Shown in pieces: positions 7,291-18,964 of a stretch of 54,186 nucleotides of DNA. The notes below the pieces were generated by a model. It was not told the DNA's origin and made no database searches. It was given only the letters and a program-made list of their open reading frames with translations. The position numbers were made by a program, and so were the translations under genes. Source of the stretch: Candidatus Ruminococcus intestinipullorum. GTDB taxonomy: Bacteria; Bacillota; Clostridia; Lachnospirales; Lachnospiraceae. Numbering within the stretch: position 1 is the stretch's first letter; the number at the start of each line of letters is the position of its first letter. The stretch is taken from positions 1-54,186 of the forward strand of contig JAHLFA010000006.1 in the NCBI GenBank assembly GCA_018883985.1, written 5' to 3'.

Positions 7291-10218
7291 TTAAAATAAC
7301 ACCCTCACTTCTTGGAACATTTCTTTTTCTGCTTCTATTTTTTCTTCGCTACCAATTACGCACAACTGCTTTGCATCTAGCATTGCTTGTACTACTTCTG
7401 CCAAATTGCGGATATCTTCCTGCTTTGCACTTAATATTTCTTCTCTTTCTTTTCGAATCATCTCTTCCGATACGTGATTCATATATAAATTTAAGGATCT
7501 TTCGCCTTTCGCCGCTGGATTCATTGGACGGTCTATATTACTAATCGTACCAATTATATATTTAGTCATATCTCTATCATCTACTGTAAAGTTTTTTAAA
7601 TACTCTACAACATCTTCATAAATCTGCATTGTTTTTTTCAAGTTTGGATCACGATAAGAGATTAAATATGCCTCTCCTATTCTATTAAAGTTGCTCATGC
7701 ATCCATAAGCACCACCTTTAACACGTATATTCTGCCATAGATAGTCATAACTCAATATCACCTTTAATATCTGTAATGCCCCATGATACTTTGCCCCACC
7801 ATCAATGAAGTTTCCTACTCTTGCAACGTATTGTACTTTTGAGGATGTTTTAAATCCTTCATTCTTTTTTGTACAGTGCAAAATACAACGTGTTTCTTCT
7901 TCGCATTTTTCTTGATGCAATGTATGTTTAATACTCTTTAATGCTTTTTCTACAGGCTCTACCCCTTCTTTTGCTGCTGTATAACTTAGCATCATATTTT
8001 CTGCTCTAAATATTTGTTTTGAGATAAATTTTAGATTTTCTATCAGTTTTTCTTTTCTATCCTCAAAATTTTCTTCTATATCTTTTACCACTTCATAAAA
8101 TCCGATTCCATCTGTATCGTCCTTAAATTTTGCAAGTGGTGAACCATAAGAAAGTGCTCTTAAAGCAGCTGTTGTATGCCCTGATGACTGGAATGACATC
8201 TGTAATCTAGATTTTAACATAGCTAAAATTTCTTTCAAACGTTTTTCATCATCCAACTTAGACTCCATTAAAATTTCTCGAATCATGGAAAATAAAATAT
8301 CTAGCCCTTGATACAATGCCTTTCCTTTTACTTCAAACACTGCCTTAAACTCTTTTTCTTTTGCCTTTGTTACATCAGCATACAGCTCTAAGGAAGTACC
8401 AATTCCCCCTGTACTTCGATTTATTTCATTAAATAGCTCTCCATATTCATAGTGATTTGTATCAATAATCCCCAATACACTCTGTAAGATTCCTACATAA
8501 GGAAGTAGCTCCTCTGAAATTCCAGATATATCAAACATTAATGTTGCGTACCCGATTCCATTTGTTTCTATTTCATGATATAACATTGGAATTTCATCGA
8601 TTGTTTTTTCTTCATTATAAATTGGTGCTATCTCTCTTGTAATATCCTCTCGCTTCAATACAGGAATCTTTTCCAAATCTTCCTGTGAAGACTCTTCCTC
8701 TTGATATCTCTCCAAAGCCTTTGTTTGTTCAACCAATCGTTCTATCTCTTCTTGACTTAGACTTGACTTGTATTGTTCTAATTTTTCCTCCAGCTCCTTC
8801 TCCATACGAGCTGTACGACCTTGCTCTGGCTTAATTACTACAATGGATCCATGCGTATTATCTAAAATATATTTTTGTATTAATTCCTCAAAATACCCTG
8901 TCCCTATCTGTGATTTCAAATATTCAAAAATCGATAACGCCTGTATATGAATAAATGGTTTATTTTCATCATATAACCAGCTATCAAACAATTGCAACAT
9001 ATACATCAGACCCTTTGGATAATTTCCAAAATCTGCTTCTCTAAAACGGAATTCATGATAATTAATTCCAGCTTCCAATGCCTTCGCATCAATACCATTC
9101 TTCACAATCTCTCTGCACGTATTTTCAATAACAGACAAAAATTCCTCTTTTTGTTCCAAATCTGCATTCTTAGATATTACAGAGAAAATAGGCTGACAAA
9201 TTCCGTTATCATAAGACCCCATAATATCCTTACCAATTCCTGCGTCCAACAATGCTTTTTTAAGTGGTGCTCCTGGTGCAGATAACAATGCATAGTCTAA
9301 AATTTGAAATGCTACATAAAGAGTTTCGTCCATACTCGTAGCAATGACCTTATTATAAGAAAGGTACGTATTCTCTTTTTCTGACTCTTCGCTAGAAATA
9401 GAATACTCCTTCTCTACCTCTACCATTTTTTCAAAAGGTTTTTGATATAAAATCTCTGAATCAATCTGTTTCGCATCAAACTCGGATAAATACATTTCAT
9501 CTAGCCACTGCAATTTTTCCTCCATGTCCATATCTCCATACAAATAGATATAGCTATTGGATGGATGATAATAGATACGATGAAAATCTAAAAATTGTTC
9601 ATACGTAAGCTCTGGAATTGCTTCTGGATCTCCTCCTGACTCATTTGCATAAGAAGTATCTGGGAATAATGAGTTTAAAATCATACGATCTAAAACACCT
9701 TCTGGTGATGAAAATGCCCCTTTCATCTCATTATACACAACACCATTATATTCCAATTTTGCTTCTGGGTCATCTAACTTATAACTCCACCCCTCCTGCC
9801 TAAATATCTCCTCATGTTGGTAAATATTAGGATAAAACACTGCGTCCATATATACATGCATCAAATTTTGAAAATCCTTATCATTACAACTTGCAATAGG
9901 ATATAATGTCTTATCAGGATATGTCATTGCATTCAAAAATGTATTCAAAGACCCTTTTACTAATTCTACAAAAGGATCTTTAACTGGAAATGCTTTTGAT
10001 CCACAAAGCACGGAATGCTCCATAATATGTGGCACGCCAGTACTATTTGGTGCTGGAGTACGAAACCCTATGGAAAATACCTTATTTTCATCTTGATTCT
10101 TTATCAGCAAAATTCTAGCTTGACTTTTTTTATGCTTTAATAAAACTCCAGTTGATTGGATATCTGATAACTCTGTTTCTTGTATTACTTCATATGCCTT
10201 TAAGTCATATATGCTCAT
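7291..10218 (-). CDS. M16 family zinc metallopeptidase (insulinase/presequence protease type)
   Basis: This is a 975-residue M16C-like peptidase. The inverted zinc motif HxxEH is H64-I-M-E67-H68 in GVPHIMEHSVLCGS, and E164 in YNEMKGAFSSPEG is the likely third ligand. Four M16-type repeats are expected, with an Arg/Tyr block near the C-terminus (RVKGGAYGCMSNFNRIG). The family degrades peptides in a closed chamber. There is no signal peptide, so it is cytosolic. GGAGGAAAG precedes the ATG. A REP-like hairpin follows the stop directly. The family is clear; the substrate is unknown. Confidence 0.93.
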   Translation of the reverse strand: MSIYDLKAYEVIQETELSDIQSTGVLLKHKKSQARILLIKNQDENKVFSIGFRTPAPNSTGVPHIMEHSVLCGSKAFPVKDPFVELVKGSLNTFLNAMTYPDKTLYPIASCNDKDFQNLMHVYMDAVFYPNIYQHEEIFRQEGWSYKLDDPEAKLEYNGVVYNEMKGAFSSPEGVLDRMILNSLFPDTSYANESGGDPEAIPELTYEQFLDFHRIYYHPSNSYIYLYGDMDMEEKLQWLDEMYLSEFDAKQIDSEILYQKPFEKMVEVEKEYSISSEESEKENTYLSYNKVIATSMDETLYVAFQILDYALLSAPGAPLKKALLDAGIGKDIMGSYDNGICQPIFSVISKNADLEQKEEFLSVIENTCREIVKNGIDAKALEAGINYHEFRFREADFGNYPKGLMYMLQLFDSWLYDENKPFIHIQALSIFEYLKSQIGTGYFEELIQKYILDNTHGSIVVIKPEQGRTARMEKELEEKLEQYKSSLSQEEIERLVEQTKALERYQEEESSQEDLEKIPVLKREDITREIAPIYNEEKTIDEIPMLYHEIETNGIGYATLMFDISGISEELLPYVGILQSVLGIIDTNHYEYGELFNEINRSTGGIGTSLELYADVTKAKEKEFKAVFEVKGKALYQGLDILFSMIREILMESKLDDEKRLKEILAMLKSRLQMSFQSSGHTTAALRALSYGSPLAKFKDDTDGIGFYEVVKDIEENFEDRKEKLIENLKFISKQIFRAENMMLSYTAAKEGVEPVEKALKSIKHTLHQEKCEEETRCILHCTKKNEGFKTSSKVQYVARVGNFIDGGAKYHGALQILKVILSYDYLWQNIRVKGGAYGCMSNFNRIGEAYLISYRDPNLKKTMQIYEDVVEYLKNFTVDDRDMTKYIIGTISNIDRPMNPAAKGERSLNLYMNHVSEEMIRKEREEILSAKQEDIRNLAEVVQAMLDAKQLCVIGSEEKIEAEKEMFQEVRVLF

Positions 10219-10271
10219 TTTCTTTCCTCCGTTTCTGTAAGAATGAAACTCCTTACATTACAATGATTTTT

Positions 10272-10300
10272 ATTATATCACCATATAGAAAACATGAAAA
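10272..10300 (-). promoter_or_regulatory. Predicted promoter of the M16 peptidase gene
   Basis: On the minus strand TTTTCA (10295-10300), a 17-bp spacer and TATAAT (10272-10277) lie in the 90-bp gap after glpK. The -10 box is perfect and the -35 box moderate. Confidence 0.5.
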
Positions 10301-10308
10301 GGGGCTTA

Positions 10309-11835
<1,527 letters not shown>

Positions 11836-11885
11836 CTATATACCGTATAACTTGTCCTTATTTTACCATATTTCTTCTACTAAAA

Positions 11886-11920
11886 CAAAAAAAGCTGCCA
11901 CACTATATAGTGCGACAGCT
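11886..11920 (-). terminator. Rho-independent terminator of the PFOR gene
   Basis: On the minus strand AGCTGTCGCACTA pairs with TAGTGTGGCAGCT (one mismatch) around a short loop, followed by seven U residues (11886-11893 region). It lies about 40 bp after the stop codon of the PFOR gene. Confidence 0.9.
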
Positions 11921-11958
11921 CTTCCCCCTTACGGTTATAACATGATTAAGAACTTATC

Positions 11959-14900
11959 TTAATTTTCTTTTGTTGTATCGTAAAGTGTTACTAAGCCTTT
12001 TAGATATTCATATCTTTCCTTAGCTTCTTCTTCATTCTTAGCGAATAATTGTTCAGCTTTTTCTGGATTTGCTCTCATCAAAGCGTTGTAACGAACTTCA
12101 CCATTCAAGAATTCACGATAATCTCCTGTTGGCTCTTTGCTATCTAATGTGAACTTCTGCTCAGCTTGCGGGTTGAATCTGAAGTTGTTCCAATATCCGC
12201 ATTCTACTGCTAACTGCTCTTCAGTCTGAGCTTTGCTCATACCTTTCTTAATTCCATGGTTGATACATGGAGCGTAAGCAATAATCAAAGATGGTCCTGG
12301 ATATGCTTCAGCTTCTGCAATAGCTTTTACAGTCTGGTTGAAATCTGCTCCCATTGCAATCTGAGCAACATATACATATCCATAGCTCATTGCAATACTT
12401 GCAAGGTCTTTTTTCTTTGTTTCTTTACCACCAGCTGCAAACTGTGCAGTTGCACCTGTCTTTGTAGCTTTAGAAGATTGTCCACCTGTGTTAGAGTAAA
12501 CTTCTGTATCAAATACCATAATGTTTACATCTTCACCACTTGCTAATACATGGTCAACACCACCGAATCCGATGTCGTAAGCCCATCCATCTCCACCGAA
12601 GATCCATTGAGATTTCTTAGCAAGGAAATCTTTATTCTTCAACAACTCAGCTCTCTCTGGGCATCCACAATCACAAGCTTCCAAAGCTGCTACTAATCTA
12701 TCTGTAGCTGTACCATTTGTTGCTCCAATTGAGAATGTTTCCAAATATTCTTTTGCTGCTGCTTTTACTTCTTCATTTTCACCATTTTCAGCAAGTTTTT
12801 CAACTTTTGTTTTCAATCTTGCTCTAATTGTGTTCTGTGCAAGAAGCATACCATATCCAAACTCAGCATTATCTTCAAATAAAGAGTTAGACCAAGCTGG
12901 ACCTCTTCCATCTGGAGTTACTGTGTATGGTGTTGAAGGTGAAGAGTTACCCCAAATAGAAGAACATCCTGTTGCATTTGCGATGTACATTCTTTCACCA
13001 AACAACTGAGTAATCAATTTTGCGTAAGGTGTTTCTCCACATCCTGCACAAGCTCCTGAGAACTCTAACAATGGTTGTTTAAACTGACTACCTTTTACTG
13101 TTGTTTCTTTAAATTTAGCTACAACATCTGCTTTGATTGGAAGTTCTCTTCCATAGTCAAAGTAAATTTGTCTTCCAGCATTCTCTTCCATGTTACCCAT
13201 AACAAGAGCTTTTTCACCTTTCTTACCTGGGCAAACATTAGCACAAGAACCACATCCTGTACAGTCATAAGCTGATACAGCAATAGAGAACTTCATGTTT
13301 GGCATACCAATCATGTCAAGTGTTTCCATTCCTTCTGGTGCATTTGCAACTTCTTCTTCAGTCATAGCGATTGGACGAATAACTGCGTGAGGACAAACAT
13401 ATGCACAACGATTACACTGAATACAATTTTCAGGTTTCCACAATGGAATATCTACTGCAATACCACGTTTTTCATATGCAGAAGTACCTGAAGGTGTAGA
13501 TCCATCTACATATTCATTAAATGCAGAAACTGGAAGTGAATTTCCTTCCTGAGCATTTACTTTTGTCTGAATATTCTTTACGAAATCAACAACATCTGCT
13601 TTTCCACCTTCAATATGTGGAACTGCTAAACCTTCATCTGCTGCATCTTTCCAGCTTTCAGGAACTTGAATTTCTACAACCTGTTTTGCACCAGCATCGA
13701 TTGCATCATAGTTCATCTGTACAATCTTATCACCTTTTCTTCCATAAGTAGCTTTTGCTGCTGCTTTCATAAGCTCGATTGCTTGCTCTTCTGGAATAAT
13801 TGCTGCCAATTTAAAGAATGCAGACTGAAGTACTGTATTAATACGTCCACCAAGTCCGATTTCTTTACCAATTTTAATACCATCGATTGTATAGAACTTA
13901 ATATTGTGGTTTGCAATATAGCTCTTAACCTGTCCTGGAAGATGTTCTTCCAATCCTGCCATATCCCAAGAGCAGTTCAATAGGAATGTTCCTCCATCAA
14001 CTAACTCCTGAACCATGTTGTATTTATCAACATAAGAAGGATTGTGACATGCTACAAAGTTTGCTTGACGAATCAAGTATGTAGATTTGATTGGCTCTTT
14101 TCCAAAACGAAGGTGAGACATTGTAACACCACCAGATTTTTTAGAGTCATAATCAAAATATGCTTGTGCATACATGTCTGTATTATCACCAATGATTTTG
14201 ATAGAGTTCTTGTTAGCTCCAACTGTACCGTCAGCTCCAAGACCCCAGAATTTACAGTTAATTGTTCCTTCTGGTGTTGTAACTAATGGCTCATCTGCTT
14301 TCAAAGATAAGTGTGTTACATCATCTTCGATACCAATTGTGAATTTCTGTTTTTCATCATTGTGATATACTGCAACGATTTGTGCAGGTGTTGTATCTTT
14401 AGAACCTAATCCATAACGTCCTGTGTAAATTGGTACTGCATCAAATTTTGTTCCCTTCAATGCTGCAACAACATCTAAGTATAATGGCTCACCAAGTGCT
14501 CCTGGCTCTTTTGTTCTGTCAAGAACTGTGATTTTCTTTACAGACTCAGGGATTGCATTAATTAATGCTTCTGCACAGAATGGTCTATAAAGACGAACCT
14601 TTACAACACCAACCTTTTCTCCAGCTTTCATTAAGTAGTCAATTGTTTCTTCAATTGTATCACATACAGAACCCATAGCTACGATTACATGTTCTGCATC
14701 TTCTGCTCCATAGTAATTGAATAACTTATAGTCTGTACCAATTTTTTCATTTACTTTATCCATGTAATCCTGAACAATTCCTGGAAGTGCATCATAGTAT
14801 GGATTACATGCTTCTCTTGCCTGGAAGAAGATGTCTGGGTTCTGAGCAGAACCTCTGTGACATGGGTGATTTGGATTCAACGCATGTGCACGGAATGCAT

Positions 14901-15501
14901 CAATTGCATCGTGATTTACTAAATCGTTCAAATCTTCATAATCCCATGTTTCAATTTTTTGAATCTCATGAGATGTTCTAAATCCATCAAAGAAGTTAAT
15001 GAAAGGAATCTTTCCTTCTAATGCAGCACAATGTGCAACAGGTGTCAAGTCCATAACCTCCTGTACACTTGACTCACAAAGCATCGCTGCTCCAGTCTGA
15101 CGACATGCATAAACGTCAGAGTGATCTCCAAAAATAGATAGTGCGTGGCTTGCAATTGCACGTGCAGATACATTGAATACACCTGGAAGCTGCTCCCCTG
15201 CCACTTTATATAAGTTAGGGATCATCAAAAGTAGCCCCTGAGATGCTGTAAATGTTGTTGTCATTGCACCTGCTGCCAAAGAACCGTGTACAGCTCCGGC
15301 TGCTCCTGCTTCAGACTGCATTTCTGTTACATGAACAGTTTGTCCGAAAATATTCTTTCTTCCCTCAGTTGCCCACTCATCTACATGCTCTGGCATTACA
15401 GATGATGGTGTGATTGGGTAAATAGCTGCAACTTCTGTATAAGCATATGAAACATGAGCTGCTGCCTGGTTACCGTCCATGGTCTTCATTTTTCTTGCCA
15501 T
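11959..15501 (-). CDS. nifJ: Pyruvate:ferredoxin (flavodoxin) oxidoreductase
   Basis: This single-chain enzyme oxidises pyruvate to acetyl-CoA and CO2 and reduces ferredoxin, the central step of clostridial fermentation. The 1180-residue protein has the usual order: an N-terminal pyrimidine-binding domain (YPITPSSVMPEHVDEW), the gamma domain, two 4Fe-4S clusters (CIQCNRCAYVCP and CTGCGSCANVCP near residue 690-760) and the TPP-binding domain (CAGCGETPY, GGDGWAYDIGFGG, NTGGQSSKAT). ATG 15501 was chosen because AAGGAGGAAC precedes it. The gene has its own promoter and terminator, so it is monocistronic. An inverted repeat sits at its predicted transcript start. Confidence 0.97.
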   Translation of the reverse strand: MARKMKTMDGNQAAAHVSYAYTEVAAIYPITPSSVMPEHVDEWATEGRKNIFGQTVHVTEMQSEAGAAGAVHGSLAAGAMTTTFTASQGLLLMIPNLYKVAGEQLPGVFNVSARAIASHALSIFGDHSDVYACRQTGAAMLCESSVQEVMDLTPVAHCAALEGKIPFINFFDGFRTSHEIQKIETWDYEDLNDLVNHDAIDAFRAHALNPNHPCHRGSAQNPDIFFQAREACNPYYDALPGIVQDYMDKVNEKIGTDYKLFNYYGAEDAEHVIVAMGSVCDTIEETIDYLMKAGEKVGVVKVRLYRPFCAEALINAIPESVKKITVLDRTKEPGALGEPLYLDVVAALKGTKFDAVPIYTGRYGLGSKDTTPAQIVAVYHNDEKQKFTIGIEDDVTHLSLKADEPLVTTPEGTINCKFWGLGADGTVGANKNSIKIIGDNTDMYAQAYFDYDSKKSGGVTMSHLRFGKEPIKSTYLIRQANFVACHNPSYVDKYNMVQELVDGGTFLLNCSWDMAGLEEHLPGQVKSYIANHNIKFYTIDGIKIGKEIGLGGRINTVLQSAFFKLAAIIPEEQAIELMKAAAKATYGRKGDKIVQMNYDAIDAGAKQVVEIQVPESWKDAADEGLAVPHIEGGKADVVDFVKNIQTKVNAQEGNSLPVSAFNEYVDGSTPSGTSAYEKRGIAVDIPLWKPENCIQCNRCAYVCPHAVIRPIAMTEEEVANAPEGMETLDMIGMPNMKFSIAVSAYDCTGCGSCANVCPGKKGEKALVMGNMEENAGRQIYFDYGRELPIKADVVAKFKETTVKGSQFKQPLLEFSGACAGCGETPYAKLITQLFGERMYIANATGCSSIWGNSSPSTPYTVTPDGRGPAWSNSLFEDNAEFGYGMLLAQNTIRARLKTKVEKLAENGENEEVKAAAKEYLETFSIGATNGTATDRLVAALEACDCGCPERAELLKNKDFLAKKSQWIFGGDGWAYDIGFGGVDHVLASGEDVNIMVFDTEVYSNTGGQSSKATKTGATAQFAAGGKETKKKDLASIAMSYGYVYVAQIAMGADFNQTVKAIAEAEAYPGPSLIIAYAPCINHGIKKGMSKAQTEEQLAVECGYWNNFRFNPQAEQKFTLDSKEPTGDYREFLNGEVRYNALMRANPEKAEQLFAKNEEEAKERYEYLKGLVTLYDTTKEN

Positions 15502-15525
15502 TTCTTGTTCCTCCTTCAAAATTAC

Positions 15526-15550
15526 ATTGTAAAACCATTTTTTTTACAAT
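15526..15550. promoter_or_regulatory. Inverted repeat at the start of the PFOR transcript
   Basis: Perfect 9-bp arms ATTGTAAAA (15526-15534) and TTTTACAAT (15542-15550) flank 7 bp. With the -10 box at 15558-15563, transcription should begin near 15551, so the repeat occupies about +1 to +25. It could be a repressor operator or a 5' messenger hairpin. The spacing does not fit the known Rex consensus. Confidence 0.6.
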
Positions 15551-15557
15551 TGATTTT

Positions 15558-15586
15558 ATTATATCTCCAAACCTAGTAAAAGTCCA
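15558..15586 (-). promoter_or_regulatory. Predicted sigma-A promoter of PFOR
   Basis: On the minus strand TGGACT (15581-15586), a 17-bp spacer and TATAAT (15558-15563) precede the PFOR gene. The -10 is perfect and the -35 matches the consensus at four of six positions. Confidence 0.6.
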
Positions 15587-15608
15587 TATGAACCCTGCCT
15601 TTTTTTGT

Positions 15609-16496
15609 TTATTTTTTAGGACATTCCACATGTAAAATGCGATATTTTTTATGATGTTTTCTTAGATAAATTAACGCAGTACCTGTAACAAACACAAGGA
15701 CTCCTGCCAACAGCTGTGAAACTGGAAGTCCTACCACTGGAAGAAGTAATTGATCTGTTCGCAGTCCTTCAATCCACACTCTGCCAAGTCCATATCCAAA
15801 TAAATACAATAAGAAAATTTCTCCTTCGTACTTTTTCTTTTTTCGGTACAAAACCAAGAGAATTAATAGCATTGCACACCATAGAGATTCATACAAGAAT
15901 GTCGGATGCACCTGAATATAGGAAATGCCATCTATAACCTCCATATGTGAACGCATACTTTCTGTAATATCACTGCTTCGAACTGCACTCACTGGTAGTC
16001 GCATTGCAAATAGACTATCTGTATATTCTCCAAATGCCTCTCGATTGAAAAAATTCCCCCACCTGCCTAGCATCTGTCCGTTTAAAATTGCCAGTGCAAC
16101 TGTATCAAAAATTTGTGGAGCATTTAAGTGTTTTTTCCATGCGCCAAAAATAATCACTAAAATGGCAGCAATTACCCCACCATAAATAGCCAATCCCCCT
16201 TGACGCAGCTTGAAAATATCAATTGGATTGTCTTTGTACATCTCCCATGAAAAGATGACATAATAAATTCTTGCTCCTATAATTCCACAAATAACACCAA
16301 TGGTACCTAAATCTAAGTAATTTTCCGGATTTTGCCCTGTCCTTTTCGCCTCGGCTGTTGCAATTGCAAATCCCAATAAAATCGCAGTCCCTATGATAAT
16401 TCCATAATACGCAATTTCAAATCCAAAAATGGAAATGGTTTTCCCTACATGAGGTAATGTAATTCCTATATTAGGAAAGCTAATATCATACTGCAT
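15609..16496 (-). CDS. lgt: Prolipoprotein diacylglyceryl transferase
   Basis: Lgt is a polytopic membrane enzyme that moves a diacylglyceryl group from phosphatidylglycerol to the lipobox cysteine of prolipoproteins. The 295-residue protein has about seven hydrophobic segments, the Lgt signature GRWGNFFNREAFGEYT, HPTFLYESLW and EGLRTDQL. GGAGGGG precedes the ATG at 16496; another ATG four bases earlier runs straight into a stop. It follows ychF by 23 bp on the same strand. Confidence 0.96.
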   Translation of the reverse strand: MQYDISFPNIGITLPHVGKTISIFGFEIAYYGIIIGTAILLGFAIATAEAKRTGQNPENYLDLGTIGVICGIIGARIYYVIFSWEMYKDNPIDIFKLRQGGLAIYGGVIAAILVIIFGAWKKHLNAPQIFDTVALAILNGQMLGRWGNFFNREAFGEYTDSLFAMRLPVSAVRSSDITESMRSHMEVIDGISYIQVHPTFLYESLWCAMLLILLVLYRKKKKYEGEIFLLYLFGYGLGRVWIEGLRTDQLLLPVVGLPVSQLLAGVLVFVTGTALIYLRKHHKKYRILHVECPKK

Positions 16497-16519
16497 CCAT
16501 GCCCCTCCATTCTTGTAGA

Positions 16520-17617
16520 TTATACGTTAAATCTAAACAAAATAATATCTCCATCTTGTACTACATATTCTTTTCCTTCTAATCTTACCAACCCTTTTTC
16601 TTTTGCTGCTGTATAAGATCCACATTCCATCAAATCTGTATACCCTACAATCTCTGCACGAATAAATCCACGTTCAAAGTCAGAATGAATTTTCCCAGCA
16701 GCCTGTGGAGCCTTTGTGCCCCTCTTAATCGTCCATGCACGAACTTCTTGTTCCCCTGCTGTTAAATAACTAATCAAACCTAGCAAATGATAACTCGCTT
16801 TAATTAGCTTTTCCAATCCTGACTCTTGCAATCCTAAATCTTCTAAAAATAATTTCTTTTCTTCCTCTTCTAATTCTGCAATTTCCTGTTCTATTTGTGC
16901 ACAAACAACAAATACTTCACAGTTTTCCTCTACTGCATACTCTCGTACCCTTTGAACACCTTCATTATCTGCACCGTCATTTGCTAATTCATCTTCTGTA
17001 ACATTGGCAGCAAAAATAACTGGCTTAGAAGTAAGCAAATTATAGCTGTTTAGCCATTCTTGCTCATCTTCATCCTCTGCTTCAAAACTTTTTGCCATTT
17101 TATTTTCTTCTAAATGTTCTTTTACTCTCTTTAACAGTTCCAACTCTTTTGCAGCTGCTTTATCATTTCTAGAAAGCTTAACAACTTTTGCAATTCGTCT
17201 TTCCAAAATCTCTATATCTGAGAAAATCAATTCTAAATTAATTGTTTCAATATCACGAATTGGATTGATACTTCCATCCACATGCACAATGTTACTGTCT
17301 TCAAAACAACGCACTACATGTACAATTGCATCCACCTCACGAATATTAGCAAGAAATTGATTTCCTAATCCTTCTCCTTTTGAAGCACCCTTTACCAAAC
17401 CTGCAATATCTACAAACTCAATTGCTGCTGGAACAATCTTCTTTGTGTGATACATTTCTCCTAAAACTTCCAATCTTTCGTCTGGTACTGTTACAACTCC
17501 TACATTTGGATCAATTGTACAAAATGGATAATTTGCTGACTCTGCCCCTGCTTTTGTTAATGAATTAAACAATGTACTCTTTCCTACGTTTGGTAAACCA
17601 ACAATTCCTAATTTCAT
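16520..17617 (-). CDS. ychF: Redox-regulated ATPase YchF (OLA1 family)
   Basis: YchF is an Obg-related P-loop NTPase that prefers ATP and associates with ribosomes. The 365-residue length is standard. Seen here: [32 protein letters not shown], the NVTE element in place of NKxD (FAANVTEDE), and a C-terminal TGS/YchF domain ending ILFRFNV. AGGAGG precedes the ATG. It lies 35 bp after thiN on the same strand and may belong to the same operon. Confidence 0.96.
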   Translation of the reverse strand: MKLGIVGLPNVGKSTLFNSLTKAGAESANYPFCTIDPNVGVVTVPDERLEVLGEMYHTKKIVPAAIEFVDIAGLVKGASKGEGLGNQFLANIREVDAIVHVVRCFEDSNIVHVDGSINPIRDIETINLELIFSDIEILERRIAKVVKLSRNDKAAAKELELLKRVKEHLEENKMAKSFEAEDEDEQEWLNSYNLLTSKPVIFAANVTEDELANDGADNEGVQRVREYAVEENCEVFVVCAQIEQEIAELEEEEKKLFLEDLGLQESGLEKLIKASYHLLGLISYLTAGEQEVRAWTIKRGTKAPQAAGKIHSDFERGFIRAEIVGYTDLMECGSYTAAKEKGLVRLEGKEYVVQDGDIILFRFNV

Positions 17618-17652
17618 TTTCTATATTTCCTCCTATAATTCCTTTACTTATA

Positions 17653-18306
17653 TCAATCCCTTGTTTCCATCAAAATTACAATCCCCTCTGAAAATGTAAC
17701 TTTCACCTCATCCTCTGCAAATTCATTACTAACACAAAGACTATCAAAAGGCAATAACGTTGCATGACTTAACGGATATTTTGCTCCTTGAATACTAAAA
17801 TCCTGAACCTCTCCACCTAGTGGAAAAAACGAAAAGTATGATCCAAAAGCTGTTTTTCGATGCAAAGATACACCCCGATTCAAAAGTCGAATTCGATTAT
17901 GAGCATCCATAATACAAACCTCTTCGCCTTTGTCCAGTCCAATTTTTAATGTTTGAACATTCGCCCAAACATGATCTATTCTAGTTCCTGTAGCCCCTAA
18001 TATTACAATGTTTTTTCTTTCCATTTCTAAACATAATCGAAGTGCTACTTCTGTATCTGAAGCATCTTTTACAGGATGTAGCCTTTTGATTGGAACCTTT
18101 GTTTCTTCCGTATAATATGTAATAATATCCTCTGATACACTGTCAAAATCCCCCACAATATAATTCGGTGAAATTTTGTGTTTGTACAAAAATTCTATTC
18201 CTTTATCCACCCCAATAATAAATTCGGTATCTTGTGATTTCAATATTGACAGTACAAATTCCTCTTCTAGCATCCCACCACTTACAATGATTGTTCTCTT
18301 ATTCAT
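17653..18306 (-). CDS. thiN: Thiamine diphosphokinase
   Basis: ThiN transfers pyrophosphate from ATP to thiamine to make thiamine diphosphate. The 217-residue protein shows GVDKGIEFL, IVGDFDSVSE, DASDTEVAL and LGATGTRIDH, all typical of the family. The start overlaps the end of rpe by 8 bp, so the two are probably translationally coupled. Downstream of rsgA and rpe is the usual position for this gene in Firmicutes. Its product is the cofactor of the PFOR encoded nearby, though the two genes are not in one transcript. Confidence 0.94.
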   Translation of the reverse strand: MNKRTIIVSGGMLEEEFVLSILKSQDTEFIIGVDKGIEFLYKHKISPNYIVGDFDSVSEDIITYYTEETKVPIKRLHPVKDASDTEVALRLCLEMERKNIVILGATGTRIDHVWANVQTLKIGLDKGEEVCIMDAHNRIRLLNRGVSLHRKTAFGSYFSFFPLGGEVQDFSIQGAKYPLSHATLLPFDSLCVSNEFAEDEVKVTFSEGIVILMETRD

Positions 18307-18961
18307 ATTCTTTAAAAATCTCCATAAATCCTCTCACATTTTCCTCTGGATTTCCTTTAAACACTGCAGAACCTGCTACAATTACATTTGCTCCTGCCTC
18401 TAATATTTCTCTTACATTTGTTTGATAAATTCCACCATCTACCTCGATATCTGCTTGAATTCCCTTACGCTCCAACATTTGACGTAGCTGTCTGATTTTT
18501 TCTAAAGACTCTGGAATAAATGCCTGTCCACCAAATCCAGGCTCCACAGACATGATGAGAAACATCTCTACTTTATCCAAAACAGGCTCTAGTACAGACA
18601 ATGGTGTATTTGGCTTAACAGAAACCCCAGCTTTGATACCCAGCTCATGAATTTTCTCAATAGTTTCCAATAAATTCTCACATGCTTCTGTATGAACTGT
18701 TATAATATCTGCACCTGCCTGTACAAAATCTTGAATATAACGAATCGGTTCTGTTACCATTAAATGTACATCCATCACCTGATTCGTATGACCTTTGATT
18801 GATGCCAGTACTGGCATACCGAATGAAATACTTGGAACAAAAATTCCATCCATAACATCAAAATGAATATACTGTGCACCTGCACGCTGTGTTGCAACAA
18901 GCTGCTCACCTAAAACTTTAAAATCTGCAGATAAAATTGATGGTGACATAATTTTTTTCAT
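18299..18961 (-). CDS. rpe: Ribulose-phosphate 3-epimerase
   Basis: Rpe interconverts ribulose 5-phosphate and xylulose 5-phosphate in the pentose phosphate pathway. The 220-residue TIM barrel shows SPSILSADF, HFDVMDGIFVPSISFG, DVHLMVTEP, MSVEPGFGGQ and EVDGGIY, holding the metal-binding His and Asp residues. GAGG lies ten bases before the ATG. It sits 3 bp after rsgA and overlaps thiN. Confidence 0.96.
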   Translation of the reverse strand: MKKIMSPSILSADFKVLGEQLVATQRAGAQYIHFDVMDGIFVPSISFGMPVLASIKGHTNQVMDVHLMVTEPIRYIQDFVQAGADIITVHTEACENLLETIEKIHELGIKAGVSVKPNTPLSVLEPVLDKVEMFLIMSVEPGFGGQAFIPESLEKIRQLRQMLERKGIQADIEVDGGIYQTNVREILEAGANVIVAGSAVFKGNPEENVRGFMEIFKEYE

Positions 18962-18964
18962 TTA

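Noticed and set aside
15526-15550. A Rex (NADH-sensing) operator at the PFOR gene
   Set aside because: The TTGT and ACAA half-sites are 15 bp apart instead of the 10 bp of Rex sites, and the inner bases do not match.
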